Shown: positions 17,518 to 27,741 of the stretch, piece after piece
Numbering within the stretch: position 1 is the first letter of the stretch
How the letters are laid out: the number at the start of each line of letters is the position of its first letter
NCBI RefSeq assembly: GCF_000710775.1
Contig: NZ_JOJP01000001.1
Location: 438,764 to 502,763, forward strand
DNA: 64,000 bases
Direction: 5' to 3'
From: Endozoicomonas elysicola
Lineage (GTDB): Bacteria > Pseudomonadota > Gammaproteobacteria > Pseudomonadales > Endozoicomonadaceae
Notes under the pieces: generated by a model
Databases searched by the model: none
What the model saw: only the letters and a program-made list of their open reading frames with translations
What the model was told of the DNA's origin: nothing
Position numbers and translations under genes: made by a program

Positions 17518-17883
17518 TCAAAATCTCTGTATAAAATCGCCTTTACGCTTTAACAAAGCGTGCTTTACAAAGAGCTCGTTATAAAGTGTCTGGTATTGCA
17601 TTAAAAATGTCAGTCTGGCTTTGCTGTCAACATAGACGAGAAATGGTTCAAATGCCTTGGGATTGCTGATATTGCGGGGGGCTAGGCATAATCCGTAACC
17701 CTCATGGAATTTGCAAGAGGCGCTCAACTCTGGTATAAAGCCCGATCTTTGTATGAGGGTAGCTGCTGATGAGTCTTGAAGGTCTCTTGACTCTGTAACC
17801 ATGGGCAGATCTGCCCGAAGCAGACACTGGAATTCAGTTAAGTTTTCCGGCCTCATGGCTGGATTTTTGGTTTGAGAGGCCAT
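17518..17883 (-). CDS. Doubtful hypothetical gene divergent from and touching rpmB
   Basis: An open frame of about 120 codons whose start region abuts the rpmB start on the other strand. The composition is protein-like ([20 protein letters not shown], then a helical [18 protein letters not shown]), but no family is recognised, there is no clear ribosome site, and it fills the space where the rpmB promoter must be. It could be a remnant of a once longer gene. Confidence 0.25.
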   Translation of the reverse strand: MASQTKNPAMRPENLTEFQCLLRADLPMVTESRDLQDSSAATLIQRSGFIPELSASCKFHEGYGLCLAPRNISNPKAFEPFLVYVDSKARLTFLMQYQTLYNELFVKHALLKRKGDFIQRF

Positions 17884-17887
17884 AAAC

Positions 17888-18124
17888 ATGTCCAAGGTTT
17901 GTCAGGTTACCGGAAAGCGCCCGGTTACTGGGAATAACGTTTCCCACGCTCAGAATAAAACTCGTCGTCGCTTCGTGCCTAACTTGCATCACAAGCGCTT
18001 CTGGGTTGAAAGTGAAAAGCGCTTTGTGCGTCTGCGTGTTTCTGCCAAAGGCATGCGTATTATCGACAAGAAAGGTATTGATGCCGTTCTGGTTGATCTG
18101 CGTGCCAGCGGTCAAAAATTCTAA
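17888..18124 (+). CDS. rpmB: 50S ribosomal protein L28
   Basis: A 78-aa L28 of normal length. It opens [20 protein letters not shown], the typical start with a K..CQ(V/L)TGK pattern, followed by the arginine-rich [14 protein letters not shown]. It binds 23S rRNA in the large subunit. It is followed 19 nt later by rpmG, the universal pair. In most gammaproteobacteria radC and coaBC lie just beside rpmB; here they are 44 kb away. Confidence 0.97.
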   Translation: MSKVCQVTGKRPVTGNNVSHAQNKTRRRFVPNLHHKRFWVESEKRFVRLRVSAKGMRIIDKKGIDAVLVDLRASGQKF

Positions 18125-18143
18125 TTTAGCAGGAGCATAAGAT

Positions 18144-18311
18144 ATGGCTAAAGGTATTCGCGAAAAAATCAAGCTGGTTTCTACTGCCGGCACTGGTCAT
18201 TACTACACTACTACCAAGAACAAGCGTAATACGCCTGATAAGTTGGTATTCAAGAAGTACGATCCAGTTGTTCGCAAGCACGTTGAGTACAAGGAATACA
18301 AGATTAAGTAA
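18144..18311 (+). CDS. rpmG: 50S ribosomal protein L33
   Basis: A 55-aa L33 starting [20 protein letters not shown] and ending VEYKEYKIK, typical of the gammaproteobacterial, zinc-independent form: the CxxC pairs of the zinc form are absent. AGGAG lies 10 nt before the ATG. It is co-transcribed with rpmB. Confidence 0.97.
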   Translation: MAKGIREKIKLVSTAGTGHYYTTTKNKRNTPDKLVFKKYDPVVRKHVEYKEYKIK

Positions 18312-18329
18312 ATCTTGTTTGCTTTGCTC

Positions 18330-18372
18330 TGGTCCGTATCAACAGCTCTTGTAGATACGCTGATACGGACCA
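18330..18372. terminator. Hairpin after rpmBG
   Basis: A 12-bp perfect stem TGGTCCGTATCA / TGATACGGACCA with a 19-nt loop, 18 nt after the rpmG stop. No T tract follows, so it may be a stabilising 3' structure or a Rho-linked end. Confidence 0.5.
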
Positions 18373-18535
18373 CCACTTCCTCCTCTTATATTTCCCCCTC
18401 ACTTTAACGACCTATCTTGGTTTAAACCGAACCACTACTCACTTTTCACTTATGATCTGAGTGCTGTCACTACTGTTGCATTCTGATTGCGTTGTTATAA
18501 TGCGCGCCATTCAATAAGATCAGCTGTAGGTCATA

Positions 18536-19873
18536 ATGAAACCGGAACTCCTCTCGCCAGCGGGAACGCTGAAGAATATGCAATTTGCTTTTGCTTATGG
18601 TGCTGACGCTGTTTATGCTGGCCAGCCCCGCTATAGTTTGAGAGTCCGAAATAACGACTTTAAACTGGATAATCTGCAAAAAGGTATTGATGAAGCACAT
18701 GCTTTGGGTAAAAAGCTTTATCTTGCCAGTAATATTGCTCCACATAATAGTAAGGTAAAAACGTATCTGCGAGATATGGAGCCTGTCATAGCCATGAGAC
18801 CGGATGCTTTGATTATGTCCGATCCTGGCCTGATTATGATGGTGCGTGAAACCTGGCCGGATATGCCAGTTCATCTATCGGTTCAGGCAAATGCAGTTAA
18901 CTTCGCTACTGTGAAATTCTGGGCTAAGCAGGGTGTTGAGCGGATTATTCTATCTCGAGAGCTTTCACTGGATGAAATTCAGGAAATTCGGGAAGAGTGT
19001 CCAGATACTGAAATTGAAGTTTTTGTACATGGTTCGCTATGTATTGCCTACTCTGGGCGTTGTCTGCTTTCTGGCTATATCAATAAAAGGGATCCAAACC
19101 AGGGAACCTGTACAAATGCATGTCGCTGGCAGTATCAAGCCCATGAGGCTAAGGAGACGGCAAGTGGTGATATCATTCCAGTTGGATCGAGTTCTGAAAT
19201 TGGCAGTCCTGAGATAGTTGTGCCCACATTGGGTACCGGTGAAATAACAGATAATATCTTTCTGCTGCAGGAGAAAGGGCGCCCGGATCAATATATGCCT
19301 GCCTTTGAAGATGAACATGGCACTTACATCATGAACTCCAAGGATCTTCGGGCTGTCCAGCATGTCCGCCGCTTCACTGAGATGGGTATCCACTCCCTGA
19401 AGATCGAGGGGCGTACCAAGTCATTTTATTATGTGGCCAGAACGGCTCAGGTTTATCGGAAAGCTATTGATGATTCCGCAGCTGGCGTTCCTTTTGATAT
19501 GGGGATGATGGACTCTCTGGAGAATCTGGCCAATCGTGGTTATACCGAAGGGTTCTACCGCCGTCATGTTCATGATGAATACCAGAATTATGAAACCGGT
19601 AACTCCCGAGAAAGCACGCAACAGTTCGTTGGTGAAATTGTTGAGTTTGATGATCAGCAGCTAACTGTTGAAGTAAAAAACCGCTTTGAGATTGGAGATA
19701 CTGTGGAATTGATGACCCCTCAGGGTAACCATATCTTTAATCTGGACCATTTGGAGAATCGTCGTGGTGAGCGTATAGACGTAGCTCCTGGTTCGGGCCA
19801 CTTTGTAAAAATTCCAAAGCCAGAGGGCGTTCTGCCAAATAGCCACTCACTTCTGGTCCGTAATTTACCCTAA
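18536..19873 (+). CDS. trhP: tRNA hydroxylation protein TrhP (YegQ), peptidase U32 family
   Basis: A 445-aa U32-family protein, close along its length to E. coli YegQ/TrhP, which takes part in prephenate-dependent 5-hydroxyuridine formation at tRNA position 34. It starts MKPELLSPAGTLKNMQFAFA, has the U32 signature EVFVHGSLCIAYSGRCLLSG (about 162-181) and the cysteine cluster GTCTNACRW (about 191-199), likely iron-sulfur ligands. A C-terminal beta-rich domain follows residue 350. The first ATG is used. It stands alone on its strand with an unknown gene after it. Confidence 0.93.
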   Translation: MKPELLSPAGTLKNMQFAFAYGADAVYAGQPRYSLRVRNNDFKLDNLQKGIDEAHALGKKLYLASNIAPHNSKVKTYLRDMEPVIAMRPDALIMSDPGLIMMVRETWPDMPVHLSVQANAVNFATVKFWAKQGVERIILSRELSLDEIQEIREECPDTEIEVFVHGSLCIAYSGRCLLSGYINKRDPNQGTCTNACRWQYQAHEAKETASGDIIPVGSSSEIGSPEIVVPTLGTGEITDNIFLLQEKGRPDQYMPAFEDEHGTYIMNSKDLRAVQHVRRFTEMGIHSLKIEGRTKSFYYVARTAQVYRKAIDDSAAGVPFDMGMMDSLENLANRGYTEGFYRRHVHDEYQNYETGNSRESTQQFVGEIVEFDDQQLTVEVKNRFEIGDTVELMTPQGNHIFNLDHLENRRGERIDVAPGSGHFVKIPKPEGVLPNSHSLLVRNLP

Positions 19874-19905
19874 TCAGGGGGCATGCAGGGTCGATAAGAT
19901 CTGGT

Positions 19906-20571
19906 ATGGATCTTACGACCTTTACCAACCTTTTTTCCGGCTCTGTCTATAAGCCTTTAAGCCAGCATCGTCAGGTGGTACTGGATGCATTGGTTCTGTT
20001 AAGTCGGCAGTTGCAGAGTCGGTTAACTCCCGGTTACCAATGGCATGAAAGGCCGCAATGGCTAATTGATTTTCCTCCGGCAGTTGAAAAACTGGAGCAG
20101 GATGTTCTGACTCGGCTTAAGCAACCAACATTGACGGCGCAACCCAAGGGGTTGGTTCTTTCCCTTTTACAGACTCAGAACAACTTGGCGCATTTGATTT
20201 GCAGGATGGCTGAGCGATTAACTTATAGACCTCCCGGGCTCACGGTGGAGCTGCAAAATTCCATGAAGCATCTGAATCAGCACTTTGGTGAAACTGTTCA
20301 GGGCTTGAAGTTGGGAGTAGCAAAGCAAGATCGTTTTGGTTTGGCAGGCTTTAGAAAGCAGCAATCTCAAGTCATGGTGGGAGTTCATCAAGAAGTGAGG
20401 ATTGCTGTTGATGAGCTAAGAGACGTGATCTCAACTTTCAAAGGGGAAGTTTTCCAAAATGAGGGAGGGTTGGATCCACTGGATATGGCTTTAATACTGC
20501 TATCTCTTGAAGATATGGATGACCTGACACTCTGGATTCGTTCAATGGTCATCCATATGCAGCAGCTTTAA
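19906..20571 (+). CDS. Hypothetical 221-aa protein after trhP
   Basis: Not recognised. It starts 32 nt after trhP on the same strand, with a poor ribosome site. The protein is soluble and leucine- and glutamine-rich, appears all-helical, and has no signal peptide. A central region (RPPGLTVELQNSMKHLNQHF) precedes a likely coiled coil (residues 135-185) and an acidic end (LDPLDMALILLSLEDMDDL). Its base composition matches the chromosome, so it is probably a native conserved gene co-transcribed with trhP. Function unknown. Confidence 0.65.
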   Translation: MDLTTFTNLFSGSVYKPLSQHRQVVLDALVLLSRQLQSRLTPGYQWHERPQWLIDFPPAVEKLEQDVLTRLKQPTLTAQPKGLVLSLLQTQNNLAHLICRMAERLTYRPPGLTVELQNSMKHLNQHFGETVQGLKLGVAKQDRFGLAGFRKQQSQVMVGVHQEVRIAVDELRDVISTFKGEVFQNEGGLDPLDMALILLSLEDMDDLTLWIRSMVIHMQQL

Positions 20572-20635
20572 TCAGTAGACGCGGTACAGAAGTAAGTTGT
20601 TCCTTTGATAATAGAGGGCAGGATATCTTCGTATT

Positions 20636-21058
20636 TTACTTCATTATGCATTCAGCTCGCTTTTTCTGTGTTCTTTCCAGATACTCCTGGAAATCTTTTG
20701 GCAGCCTACCCGTTGTTGAGCCTTCCCAGAGTACAGTTTGTCCAGCTGCATTTTCATATTGAAAGGTATGTTTGGCGACCGTTCGTCGACGTTTACTGCT
20801 TTTGCCAGAGTCGTTAAGGCTGTCAAGATCAGAAAGTGTAATACCAAGATCGGCCATTTCTTTCTGAATAGCGGCGATATCGGTCATTTTTTTTTGTCGC
20901 TTCGCATCCTCTTTAACCCGGGATTGTAATTTTTCCTTGTGAACTTCCTTAAGGCGATCCAGCATCTTTTCGAGATCCTGTACACTGACATCCTTGAATA
21001 GAGAGCGAATGCGGGATTTACTACCCAGTCGATGATGTAATTCATCCAGTAATTTCAT
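20636..21058 (-). CDS. H-NS family nucleoid protein
   Basis: A 140-aa protein with the H-NS layout. The N-terminal coiled-coil dimerisation region is residues 25-75 (DLEKMLDRLKEVHKEKLQ), then the linker EMADLGITLSDL resembles that of H-NS, and a C-terminal DNA-binding part (KHTFQYENAAGQTVLWEG) follows. The minor-groove loop that is usually QGR reads TTGR here. H-NS proteins silence AT-rich, often foreign DNA, and this window holds several such genes. The roughly 550-bp upstream region is itself AT-rich, consistent with autoregulation (inference). Confidence 0.82.
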   Translation of the reverse strand: MKLLDELHHRLGSKSRIRSLFKDVSVQDLEKMLDRLKEVHKEKLQSRVKEDAKRQKKMTDIAAIQKEMADLGITLSDLDSLNDSGKSSKRRRTVAKHTFQYENAAGQTVLWEGSTTGRLPKDFQEYLERTQKKRAECIMK

Positions 21059-21607
21059 TGTATACCCTCGGGCTACGGCAACCTTTGACTGTCTGAGTTT
21101 CGCAATGATGTAACAACACGATACATGACATTAAATCAGTAGCAGGCAGATACCTGTTATGCAGGACTGTAACGACTACCTGTTGCATGTGCAGGAATAT
21201 GGGGCAATCCAGAATGCTACTGCTCATTACTCCTTCAATAAGAATAAAAATAATGTATTTTGTTTAATTGGCAAGGAATTGGTGAATTTAGATATCTTAA
21301 AATACAGTCATATTTTAGTGCTTCATTTTATTCATACATTTTATATATGTCTGGCTGAAGAATGCTCTTTGTTCAATTTATATTGCAGCATTTTTTATCT
21401 ATTCTTTTAATTACGCTTTCTGTGTGGGGGGATCTGGGACAGAGTGATGAGAGCGTCTATAAAGTATCAGCTGAGTTTTTTGTCATACACGATCGTACAT
21501 CGACCACTTTGAACCCGTCGCTTTTCAGGTTATGGAATCGCGGTACATATTCATTAGTTTTTCTGATCTTTTTAATTTTAGATTAGCTTGCATTGGAGGG
21601 AACCTGA
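21059..21607. other. AT-rich region between hns-like and Na/Pi genes
   Basis: About 550 bp with no gene I accept. It holds the divergent upstream regions of both genes. Weak frames are present (for example 21362-21586, + strand, one hydrophobic segment at each end), but none has a good ribosome site or a family match. Confidence 0.6.
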
Positions 21608-23530
21608 TTGTCAGCCGATAGCAAAAGCTATAGCCCTGTATTTTCAGCTCATGGCTGTTTGGAATGGGTATTATCGGTCAGCAATCAAGGCACCTTAGTG
21701 GCTAATATGCTTGGACGCTTTTTTTTACCAACAGTGCTTTTGTTGCTGACTTATGGCTTTTGGGTCAGCTCAGAACTCCAGGTGATCACTGCTGGTGTAG
21801 TCATTTTTCTTCTTGGTATGGTTTACCTTGAAAAGGGGTTTAAGGTTTTTACTGGGGGGTTTCTGGAAGCTCTTCTGCAAAAAACCACTGACAGTCTTTG
21901 GAAAAGCCTGACATTTGGTATCACAACTACTGCTGTTTTGCAGTCCAGTTCGTTGGTTTCTGTCATTGTGATCTCTTTTCTCAGTGCCGGTCTGATTGGT
22001 CTTACCGCAGGGGTGGGAATCATTTTTGGAGCAAACCTTGGCAGCACTGTAGGTGCATGGCTGGTTGCCTTATATGGTATGAAATTGAAACTGATTTCCT
22101 ATGCCATGCCACTGTTAGTTTTCGGTTTAATTTTAAGGACTCAGCAAGAGAAAAACTTCAGTGGTCTTGGCTACATACTCCTTGGGATTGGATTTCTCTT
22201 TCTTGGTATTCATTACATGAAGGAGGGCTTTGAGGCTTTCCAGAATGTAATAGACTTCAGTAACTTTTCCATGGATGGGGTACAGGGCGTTCTTGTGTAT
22301 ACGCTGTTTGGCATTCTGGCGACCATTATCATGCAGTCAACCAATGCTACGATGGTTCTTACCTTCTCGGCTCTGGCGACGGGACAATTGACTTATGATA
22401 ATGCATTGGCGCTGGCTATTGGCTCAAACATGGGAACAACAATTACTGCTGTTCTCGGGGCTATTGGTGCGAATGCAGCGGGCAAGCGGTTAGCGGCGGC
22501 TCATATTGCCTTTAATGTGGTGACCGCGACTCTCGCCATTCTGCTGTTGCCTCAGTTAAAGGTGCTGGTTGATTTTATTGCCAGATTTATGCAGATTGAA
22601 GTTGATGACTACACTCTGAAGCTTGCGCTGTTTCATAGTATTTTTAACGTCCTGGGTATTTTGGTACAGCTACCTTTCATCAACTTCCTCATTCGCTGGC
22701 TGGAAACACTTTTTGCAGACCCTTCGAAACAGTCATACCTGAACCTTGCCAATGAAGATAGCCCGGAAATTCATCGAGCCAGATACTTAACACCTGCTGC
22801 ATTGAGCTATCCGGATGCTGCGTTACGGGCACTGACCAGAGAGTGTGATCACTTATATCGGAATACACTTGAATTAATTTGTTATGGAATTTACCTCACC
22901 GGAGACAAACTCAGGGAAGCGGATAATCTGACAGAGCTGGTTAATAACTGGGTTCGTGATGAGCAGCCCTGGTCTATCAAAGAGCTTTATATCAGGCATA
23001 TCAAAGGTGTATATGCAGATATTATTCATTACTCAGGTGCAATTGAGGGAAACCTGCCAAGACAACAGATTCAAGAGCTGTTTGCGCTTAAAGTTGCCTG
23101 TCGAGACTTTGTTCAGGCAATCAAGCATGTCAAGAATATCTATAAGAATATGGGGCAGTATCTTCATTCTGACAATGAGCAAATACGGCATCAGTATAAT
23201 CAGCTGAGGCTTTGTCTTGCCTCAGTACTGAAGCTTGTTGATTTACTGGGAGTTCGACGAAATTACGATCATATCCGACAACATGCTGAACAATTAAAGC
23301 AAGAGCTCAGAGAGCAGGATGAGCAGATGAATAAGAAGCTCAACGAGCTTATTCGTTCTAATCAGGTTGACTCATTTATGGCAAGCTCTCTGATGAATGA
23401 CAGTGCTCATGTACATGATGCCTGCACCAACCTTATTGATGGTGCAGTGATTATGTTGACTCGGGATCGTGAGGAATATCGAGAAATTGATCTTAACTTT
23501 GATTCGCGGAGCAAGCCTGATAATGTTTGA
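21608..23530 (+). CDS. Na+/phosphate cotransporter (NptA-like) with PhoU-like tail
   Basis: A 640-aa protein of the Na/Pi cotransporter II family. Residues 35-380 form about nine helices in two inverted repeats, each with the family's QSSS-type motif (LQSSSLVSVIVISF near 112 and MQSTNATMVLTFSA near 240). Residues 400-630 are a helical PhoU-like cytoplasmic domain. The start is TTG at 21608, backed by GGAGGG 7 nt upstream; an ATG about 34 codons later is an alternative. It probably imports or exports phosphate with sodium. It lies head-to-tail before the convergent ppx, another phosphate gene. Confidence 0.9.
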   Translation: MSADSKSYSPVFSAHGCLEWVLSVSNQGTLVANMLGRFFLPTVLLLLTYGFWVSSELQVITAGVVIFLLGMVYLEKGFKVFTGGFLEALLQKTTDSLWKSLTFGITTTAVLQSSSLVSVIVISFLSAGLIGLTAGVGIIFGANLGSTVGAWLVALYGMKLKLISYAMPLLVFGLILRTQQEKNFSGLGYILLGIGFLFLGIHYMKEGFEAFQNVIDFSNFSMDGVQGVLVYTLFGILATIIMQSTNATMVLTFSALATGQLTYDNALALAIGSNMGTTITAVLGAIGANAAGKRLAAAHIAFNVVTATLAILLLPQLKVLVDFIARFMQIEVDDYTLKLALFHSIFNVLGILVQLPFINFLIRWLETLFADPSKQSYLNLANEDSPEIHRARYLTPAALSYPDAALRALTRECDHLYRNTLELICYGIYLTGDKLREADNLTELVNNWVRDEQPWSIKELYIRHIKGVYADIIHYSGAIEGNLPRQQIQELFALKVACRDFVQAIKHVKNIYKNMGQYLHSDNEQIRHQYNQLRLCLASVLKLVDLLGVRRNYDHIRQHAEQLKQELREQDEQMNKKLNELIRSNQVDSFMASSLMNDSAHVHDACTNLIDGAVIMLTRDREEYREIDLNFDSRSKPDNV

Positions 23531-23567
23531 ATGTACTTATATCAATGGTGCAATTGATATTAAGAAT

Positions 23568-25076
23568 CTAGGTTACCACTAATTTGAAACCAACTTTGGC
23601 CAGATAGCTGCGTTCTGATTCAAAGTTCGCTGCAGTCAGAGGGTGCTGGGTTATCCATCCATCAGGAAAAAACAGAGATATGGTTGACCTGGAGACACTC
23701 ATGGAATACTCCGGCAAGGCGTCGTCATAATGCCCATGACTAAGTACATTGGCAACTCTGAGCAGTATAATCAGATGCATTAACCTTCGGGATATCTCCT
23801 TTGGCCATCCGGACAGTGATGACTTGGATATTGAGCGCCTATGCCCTCTGACGAGTTGGGCCAGCTGCTGCTGCTCCCTCTTACTGAAGCCCATCAGATC
23901 AGAGTTATCGATCAAATAAGCTCCGTGACGGTGGTATTGTGTATGGGAGATATCCAATCCTATCTGGCACACTCTGGCTGCCCAGGAAAGTAGCTCAAGA
24001 TCTTCTCCGTTTAGTTGCCAGGTATCAGCAACCATTGAAAAACACTCTTGAGCATGCGTCATGACTCTAAAGGCCAGTTGCTCATCAACATGATAACGGC
24101 TCATCAGAGCATTTATTGTTCGTTCGCGTACGTCTTCATGACGATCACGACCAAGCATGTCATGTAAAACACCTTCTCTTAGCGCCCCTTCGGAGTAGTG
24201 CATACGCTCTATCCCAAGGGCGTCAAAACCAGCTATCAGGATAGCAAGGCCAGCCGGAAAGATTGCCTGACGGTCGGGTTTTAACCCCGGGAAGCGCACA
24301 CGACTGATATGGTTAAATTTAAGCACTTTGTGCTTAAGCATCTCCAGGCTATCCCGGGTGATAGTCTCACTTTCACCCATTGCTTGAAGAATACTGCTGA
24401 CAGCACGAATGGACCCCGATGACCCTACGGCATCAACCCAACCTAGCCGGGTAAATGATTGTTCGATATTTAGTAATTCAAGTCGTGCTGCGTAATAAGC
24501 GGACTGGAATCGTTGTACAGTTAACTCACCAGTACCAAAGAAACGATCGGTAAATACCACACAGCCCATGTGAAGGCTTTCCATAAGCTTGGGTTCGAAA
24601 CGTTCCCCGATAACAAACTCAGTGCTTCCCCCACCAATATCCATAACCAGCCGGCGTTCATTATCATCAGATTGGGTTTGGGCTACCCCCAGATAAATCA
24701 GACGGGCTTCCTCTCTGCCCGCAATTATTTCAATGGGATAACCTAAAATAGAATGAGCTTTTTCAACAAAAACATTGCTGTTGTAGGCTTTTCTCAGCGC
24801 ATTGGTGCCTACGACCCTGACGGCCTGAAAGGTATTTCCAGACAGATATTGTGCAAACTGTTCGAGGCAGCTGAAGCCGCGCTCCATGGCTTCAGCTGTG
24901 AGTTCATCATGTCGATTAAGGCCTGCTGCCAGCTGAACTTTCTTACCCAGCCTTTCTACAGGTCTTATTTCACCTTGATCGACCCTGGCAACGATCATAT
25001 GAAAGCTGTTTGAGCCAAGATCTATGGCTGCTACCAATGGCAGGCTGCTGGACTGTTCACGCCCTTGTTGTGTCAT
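23568..25076 (-). CDS. ppx: Exopolyphosphatase (Ppx/GppA family)
   Basis: A 502-aa member of the ASKHA phosphatase family that releases phosphate from polyphosphate, and in some members hydrolyses pppGpp. The N-terminal motif AAIDLGSNSFHMIVAR and the second phosphate-binding motif VMDIGGGSTEFVIG are intact. The C-terminal HD-like helical domain (about 315-500) matches the long Ppx form rather than short archaeal types. It is divergent from trxA and then rho, the order known from Pseudomonas, which favours Ppx over GppA. Confidence 0.9.
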   Translation of the reverse strand: MTQQGREQSSSLPLVAAIDLGSNSFHMIVARVDQGEIRPVERLGKKVQLAAGLNRHDELTAEAMERGFSCLEQFAQYLSGNTFQAVRVVGTNALRKAYNSNVFVEKAHSILGYPIEIIAGREEARLIYLGVAQTQSDDNERRLVMDIGGGSTEFVIGERFEPKLMESLHMGCVVFTDRFFGTGELTVQRFQSAYYAARLELLNIEQSFTRLGWVDAVGSSGSIRAVSSILQAMGESETITRDSLEMLKHKVLKFNHISRVRFPGLKPDRQAIFPAGLAILIAGFDALGIERMHYSEGALREGVLHDMLGRDRHEDVRERTINALMSRYHVDEQLAFRVMTHAQECFSMVADTWQLNGEDLELLSWAARVCQIGLDISHTQYHRHGAYLIDNSDLMGFSKREQQQLAQLVRGHRRSISKSSLSGWPKEISRRLMHLIILLRVANVLSHGHYDDALPEYSMSVSRSTISLFFPDGWITQHPLTAANFESERSYLAKVGFKLVVT

Positions 25077-25486
25077 GATATTTCATAGTTAGTGGATTGA
25101 AAATATTATGTTTTTCAGCGTTGCCAGCCCCTCGCTCTGTCAGAATAGCAATACTGAGTTGCAGGCCGGAGCATAACAAATGTTGAAATGTTAACTTTAA
25201 TAGAATTATTCGCACAAATCTTATTGATTGTGCTGTCCAACATAAAACTGCTTAAGTGCTTGAAAATTGCCCTATGCAGCACAGTAATCTTTCAGCGCTT
25301 ATTTGGTTAATGGCATTTTTATAGAAAAAAAAGCCACAAAATTCCATGAATCAGGCATAATAAATCAGTTCTGGGCCGGTGATACTCTCAGGCAGCCAGT
25401 TTGGTGTGCCCATGGTCAAGGCTCCCGATTAGACTTTAAATACTTTATAAGTACTCTCTAGGTACCATGGTTAGGAGATCCATTCC
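25077..25486. other. Divergent ppx/trxA promoter region
   Basis: About 410 bp without a gene. It is AT-rich, with several plausible -10 elements, but I see no operator, repeat or structured RNA that can be named. Confidence 0.6.
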
Positions 25487-25810
25487 ATGAGCGAAATTGT
25501 CAAAGTGACAGATGACTCCTTCGAAGAAGTGGTTCTGAAGGCGGAATGTCCGGTGCTGGTTGACTATTGGGCAGAATGGTGTGGTCCTTGCAAAATGATT
25601 GCACCGGTTCTTGATGAAATTGCTCAGGATTACGAAGGAAAGCTTACCGTTTGTAAGCTGAATATCGATGAAAATGAAGCAACTCCGCCTAAATATGGTG
25701 TACGTGGTATTCCAACACTTATGCTATTTAAGGGTGGAAACGTTGAGGCTACCAAGGTAGGCGCACTGTCCAAATCTCAGCTGACAGCTTTCCTGGACAG
25801 TAATTTGTAA
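25487..25810 (+). CDS. trxA: Thioredoxin 1
   Basis: A 107-aa thioredoxin of standard length with the redox motif WCGPCKM (cysteines about 33 and 36) and the cis-proline in GIPTLMLF (about 76). It reduces protein disulfides in the cytosol, including ribonucleotide reductase. TAGGAG lies 10 nt before the ATG. It is followed by rho, the usual gammaproteobacterial order. Confidence 0.98.
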   Translation: MSEIVKVTDDSFEEVVLKAECPVLVDYWAEWCGPCKMIAPVLDEIAQDYEGKLTVCKLNIDENEATPPKYGVRGIPTLMLFKGGNVEATKVGALSKSQLTAFLDSNL

Positions 25811-25823
25811 TTTCTGTCAGTTC

Positions 25824-25853
25824 GGGTGGTTATGACTTGTGCAGCAGCCACCC
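25824..25853 (+). terminator. Hairpin after trxA
   Basis: Short stem GGGTGG / CCACCC with an 18-nt loop, then ATCTGATCCTTTTT. It lies 13 nt after the trxA stop. The remaining 300 bp to rho is non-coding leader, where Rho autoregulation is expected from E. coli but no specific element could be identified. Confidence 0.5.
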
Positions 25854-26155
25854 ATCTGATCCTTTTTGACGACTTTATATGTTGAGAGCGGATTAAATTT
25901 TTAAATCAATTCAGTTGACGAACCCTTTATTCTTGATTATTTTCCAGAAAAGGATATAGACTGTAATTTCACAGGGCTGTCAGGAATCTACTGACCAATC
26001 AGGGATAAGGCCCAGACAGGGCTGCCGTTATAAACACTCGCAGGCATCAATCAACACATAGTTGTCCTTTATCATAATAAGCCAAAAACTTTCTGATCTT
26101 CCTGCAAAGACAACGGCCTCTTACCTTTCAATTTAACATTCGCAAACTACTGGTT

Positions 26156-27415
26156 ATGCATCTTACCGAACTGAAGAAAAAGTCTGTTCCTGAACTTCTG
26201 GCGATAGCGAATGAAATGGGTCTCGAAAACCTTGCCCGCTCCAGGAAGCAGGATGTCATTTTTACCATTCTCAAGCGTCATGCGCGTAGTGGTGAAGATA
26301 TTTATGGTGATGGTGTTCTGGAAATTCTCCAGGATGGCTTTGGTTTTCTCCGTTCTGCAGATAGCTCTTATCTGGCAGGACCTGATGACATTTATGTATC
26401 CCCGAGCCAAATTCGCCGATTTAACCTGAGAACGGGTGATACGATTTCCGGAAAAATCCGGCCGCCAAAAGAAGGAGAGAGATATTTTGCCCTTCTGAAG
26501 GTTAATGAAATCAATTTTGACCAGCCAGAAAATGCTCGCAATAAAATCCTTTTTGAAAACCTGACGCCTTTATTTCCTCAGAAACGTCTCACTATGGAGA
26601 GGGGAACGGGTGCAACAGAGGATTTAACGGCTCGAATCATTGACCTTGTTGCGCCTATCGGGAAAGGTCAGCGTGGTCTGATCGTATCTCCGCCAAAAGC
26701 GGGTAAGACGTTGATGTTGCAGAATATTGCTGCCAACATTGCCCGAAATAACCCGGAATGCCACCTCATTGTTCTGTTGATTGATGAACGTCCGGAAGAA
26801 GTAACGGAAATGTCCCGTTCTGTCCATGGTGAAGTAGTCGCATCGACTTTTGATGAGCCTCCTTCCCGGCACGTTCAGGTTGCCGAGATGGTATTGGAAA
26901 AAGCCAAGCGTCTGGTTGAGCACAAAAAAGATGTAGTGGTTCTGCTCGATTCCATCACTCGTCTTGCTCGTGCATACAACACGGTTATTCCTTCCTCAGG
27001 AAAGGTCTTGACCGGTGGTGTCGATGCTCATGCTCTTGAGCGCCCTAAGCGTTTCTTTGGTGCGGCCCGTAATATCGAAGAGGGTGGTAGCCTGACCATT
27101 CTGGCAACTGCTCTGGTCGATACTGGCTCCAAGATGGATGAGGTTATCTTTGAAGAGTTCAAGGGTACCGGTAATATGGAACTTCATCTAGACCGAAAAG
27201 CTTCTGAAAAGCGCGTATTCCCTGCTATCGCCATCAACAGATCAGGCACACGTCGGGAAGATCTGCTGACGACAGAAGAAGAGCTCCAGCGTATGTGGAT
27301 TCTGCGTAAGATTCTGCACCCAATGGATGAAATTCAGGCTATTGAGTTCTTGCTCGATCGAATGAAGCACACCAAAACAAATAATGAGTTCTTCCAGTCC
27401 ATGAAGCGGAAGTAA
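26156..27415 (+). CDS. rho: Transcription termination factor Rho
   Basis: A 419-aa RNA-dependent hexameric ATPase, full length. The N-terminal helical part and the cold-shock-like RNA-binding fold (GFGFLR, about 60-65) cover residues 1-125. The Walker A motif is [11 protein letters not shown] (about 178-188) and Walker B is [17 protein letters not shown] (about 260). The Q-loop and R-loop region around [20 protein letters not shown] is intact. The ATG at 26156 gives the usual MHLTELK start. It is preceded by trxA and followed by ubiD. Confidence 0.98.
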   Translation: MHLTELKKKSVPELLAIANEMGLENLARSRKQDVIFTILKRHARSGEDIYGDGVLEILQDGFGFLRSADSSYLAGPDDIYVSPSQIRRFNLRTGDTISGKIRPPKEGERYFALLKVNEINFDQPENARNKILFENLTPLFPQKRLTMERGTGATEDLTARIIDLVAPIGKGQRGLIVSPPKAGKTLMLQNIAANIARNNPECHLIVLLIDERPEEVTEMSRSVHGEVVASTFDEPPSRHVQVAEMVLEKAKRLVEHKKDVVVLLDSITRLARAYNTVIPSSGKVLTGGVDAHALERPKRFFGAARNIEEGGSLTILATALVDTGSKMDEVIFEEFKGTGNMELHLDRKASEKRVFPAIAINRSGTRREDLLTTEEELQRMWILRKILHPMDEIQAIEFLLDRMKHTKTNNEFFQSMKRK

Positions 27416-27741
27416 TTCTGTATTTGTATGATGAGGGCTGTGTGGTGTGTTTGCGTCATTACAGCCTTTATGCAGGGAGATAAACTTTATGCTCCCTGCA
27501 AACCCATTTCTATATTGGTGAAGTGTTAAAAACCTGTGCCAGAGTCAAAAATGAAATGGTTCTTTACGATCCCCCAAATTAATACTCAGGCCTCAGAATC
27601 AGAAAGATAAGTGCAGGGTAGTTGTTAAAGGTTGTACCTTGATAATAAATAACCATCACCAACACTATTATTGCCACTCCAACAGAAGTAGTTTTTCATC
27701 ATCCAGAGTAAAAACTGCCCAGACCTAAAGAAGAAATACCC
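27416..27741. other. Non-coding gap between rho and ubiD with one hairpin
   Basis: About 326 bp. It contains a perfect 8-bp stem GCAGGGAG / CTCCCTGC at 27472-27499 (12-nt loop) without a T tract, likely the 3' end structure of rho mRNA. The rest is AT-rich and presumably the ubiD promoter; no further element was recognised. Confidence 0.55.

Noticed and set aside
21362-21586. 74-codon frame just before the Na/Pi transporter
   Set aside because: It has hydrophobic ends but no family and no ribosome site, and lies in AT-rich DNA where such frames are common.
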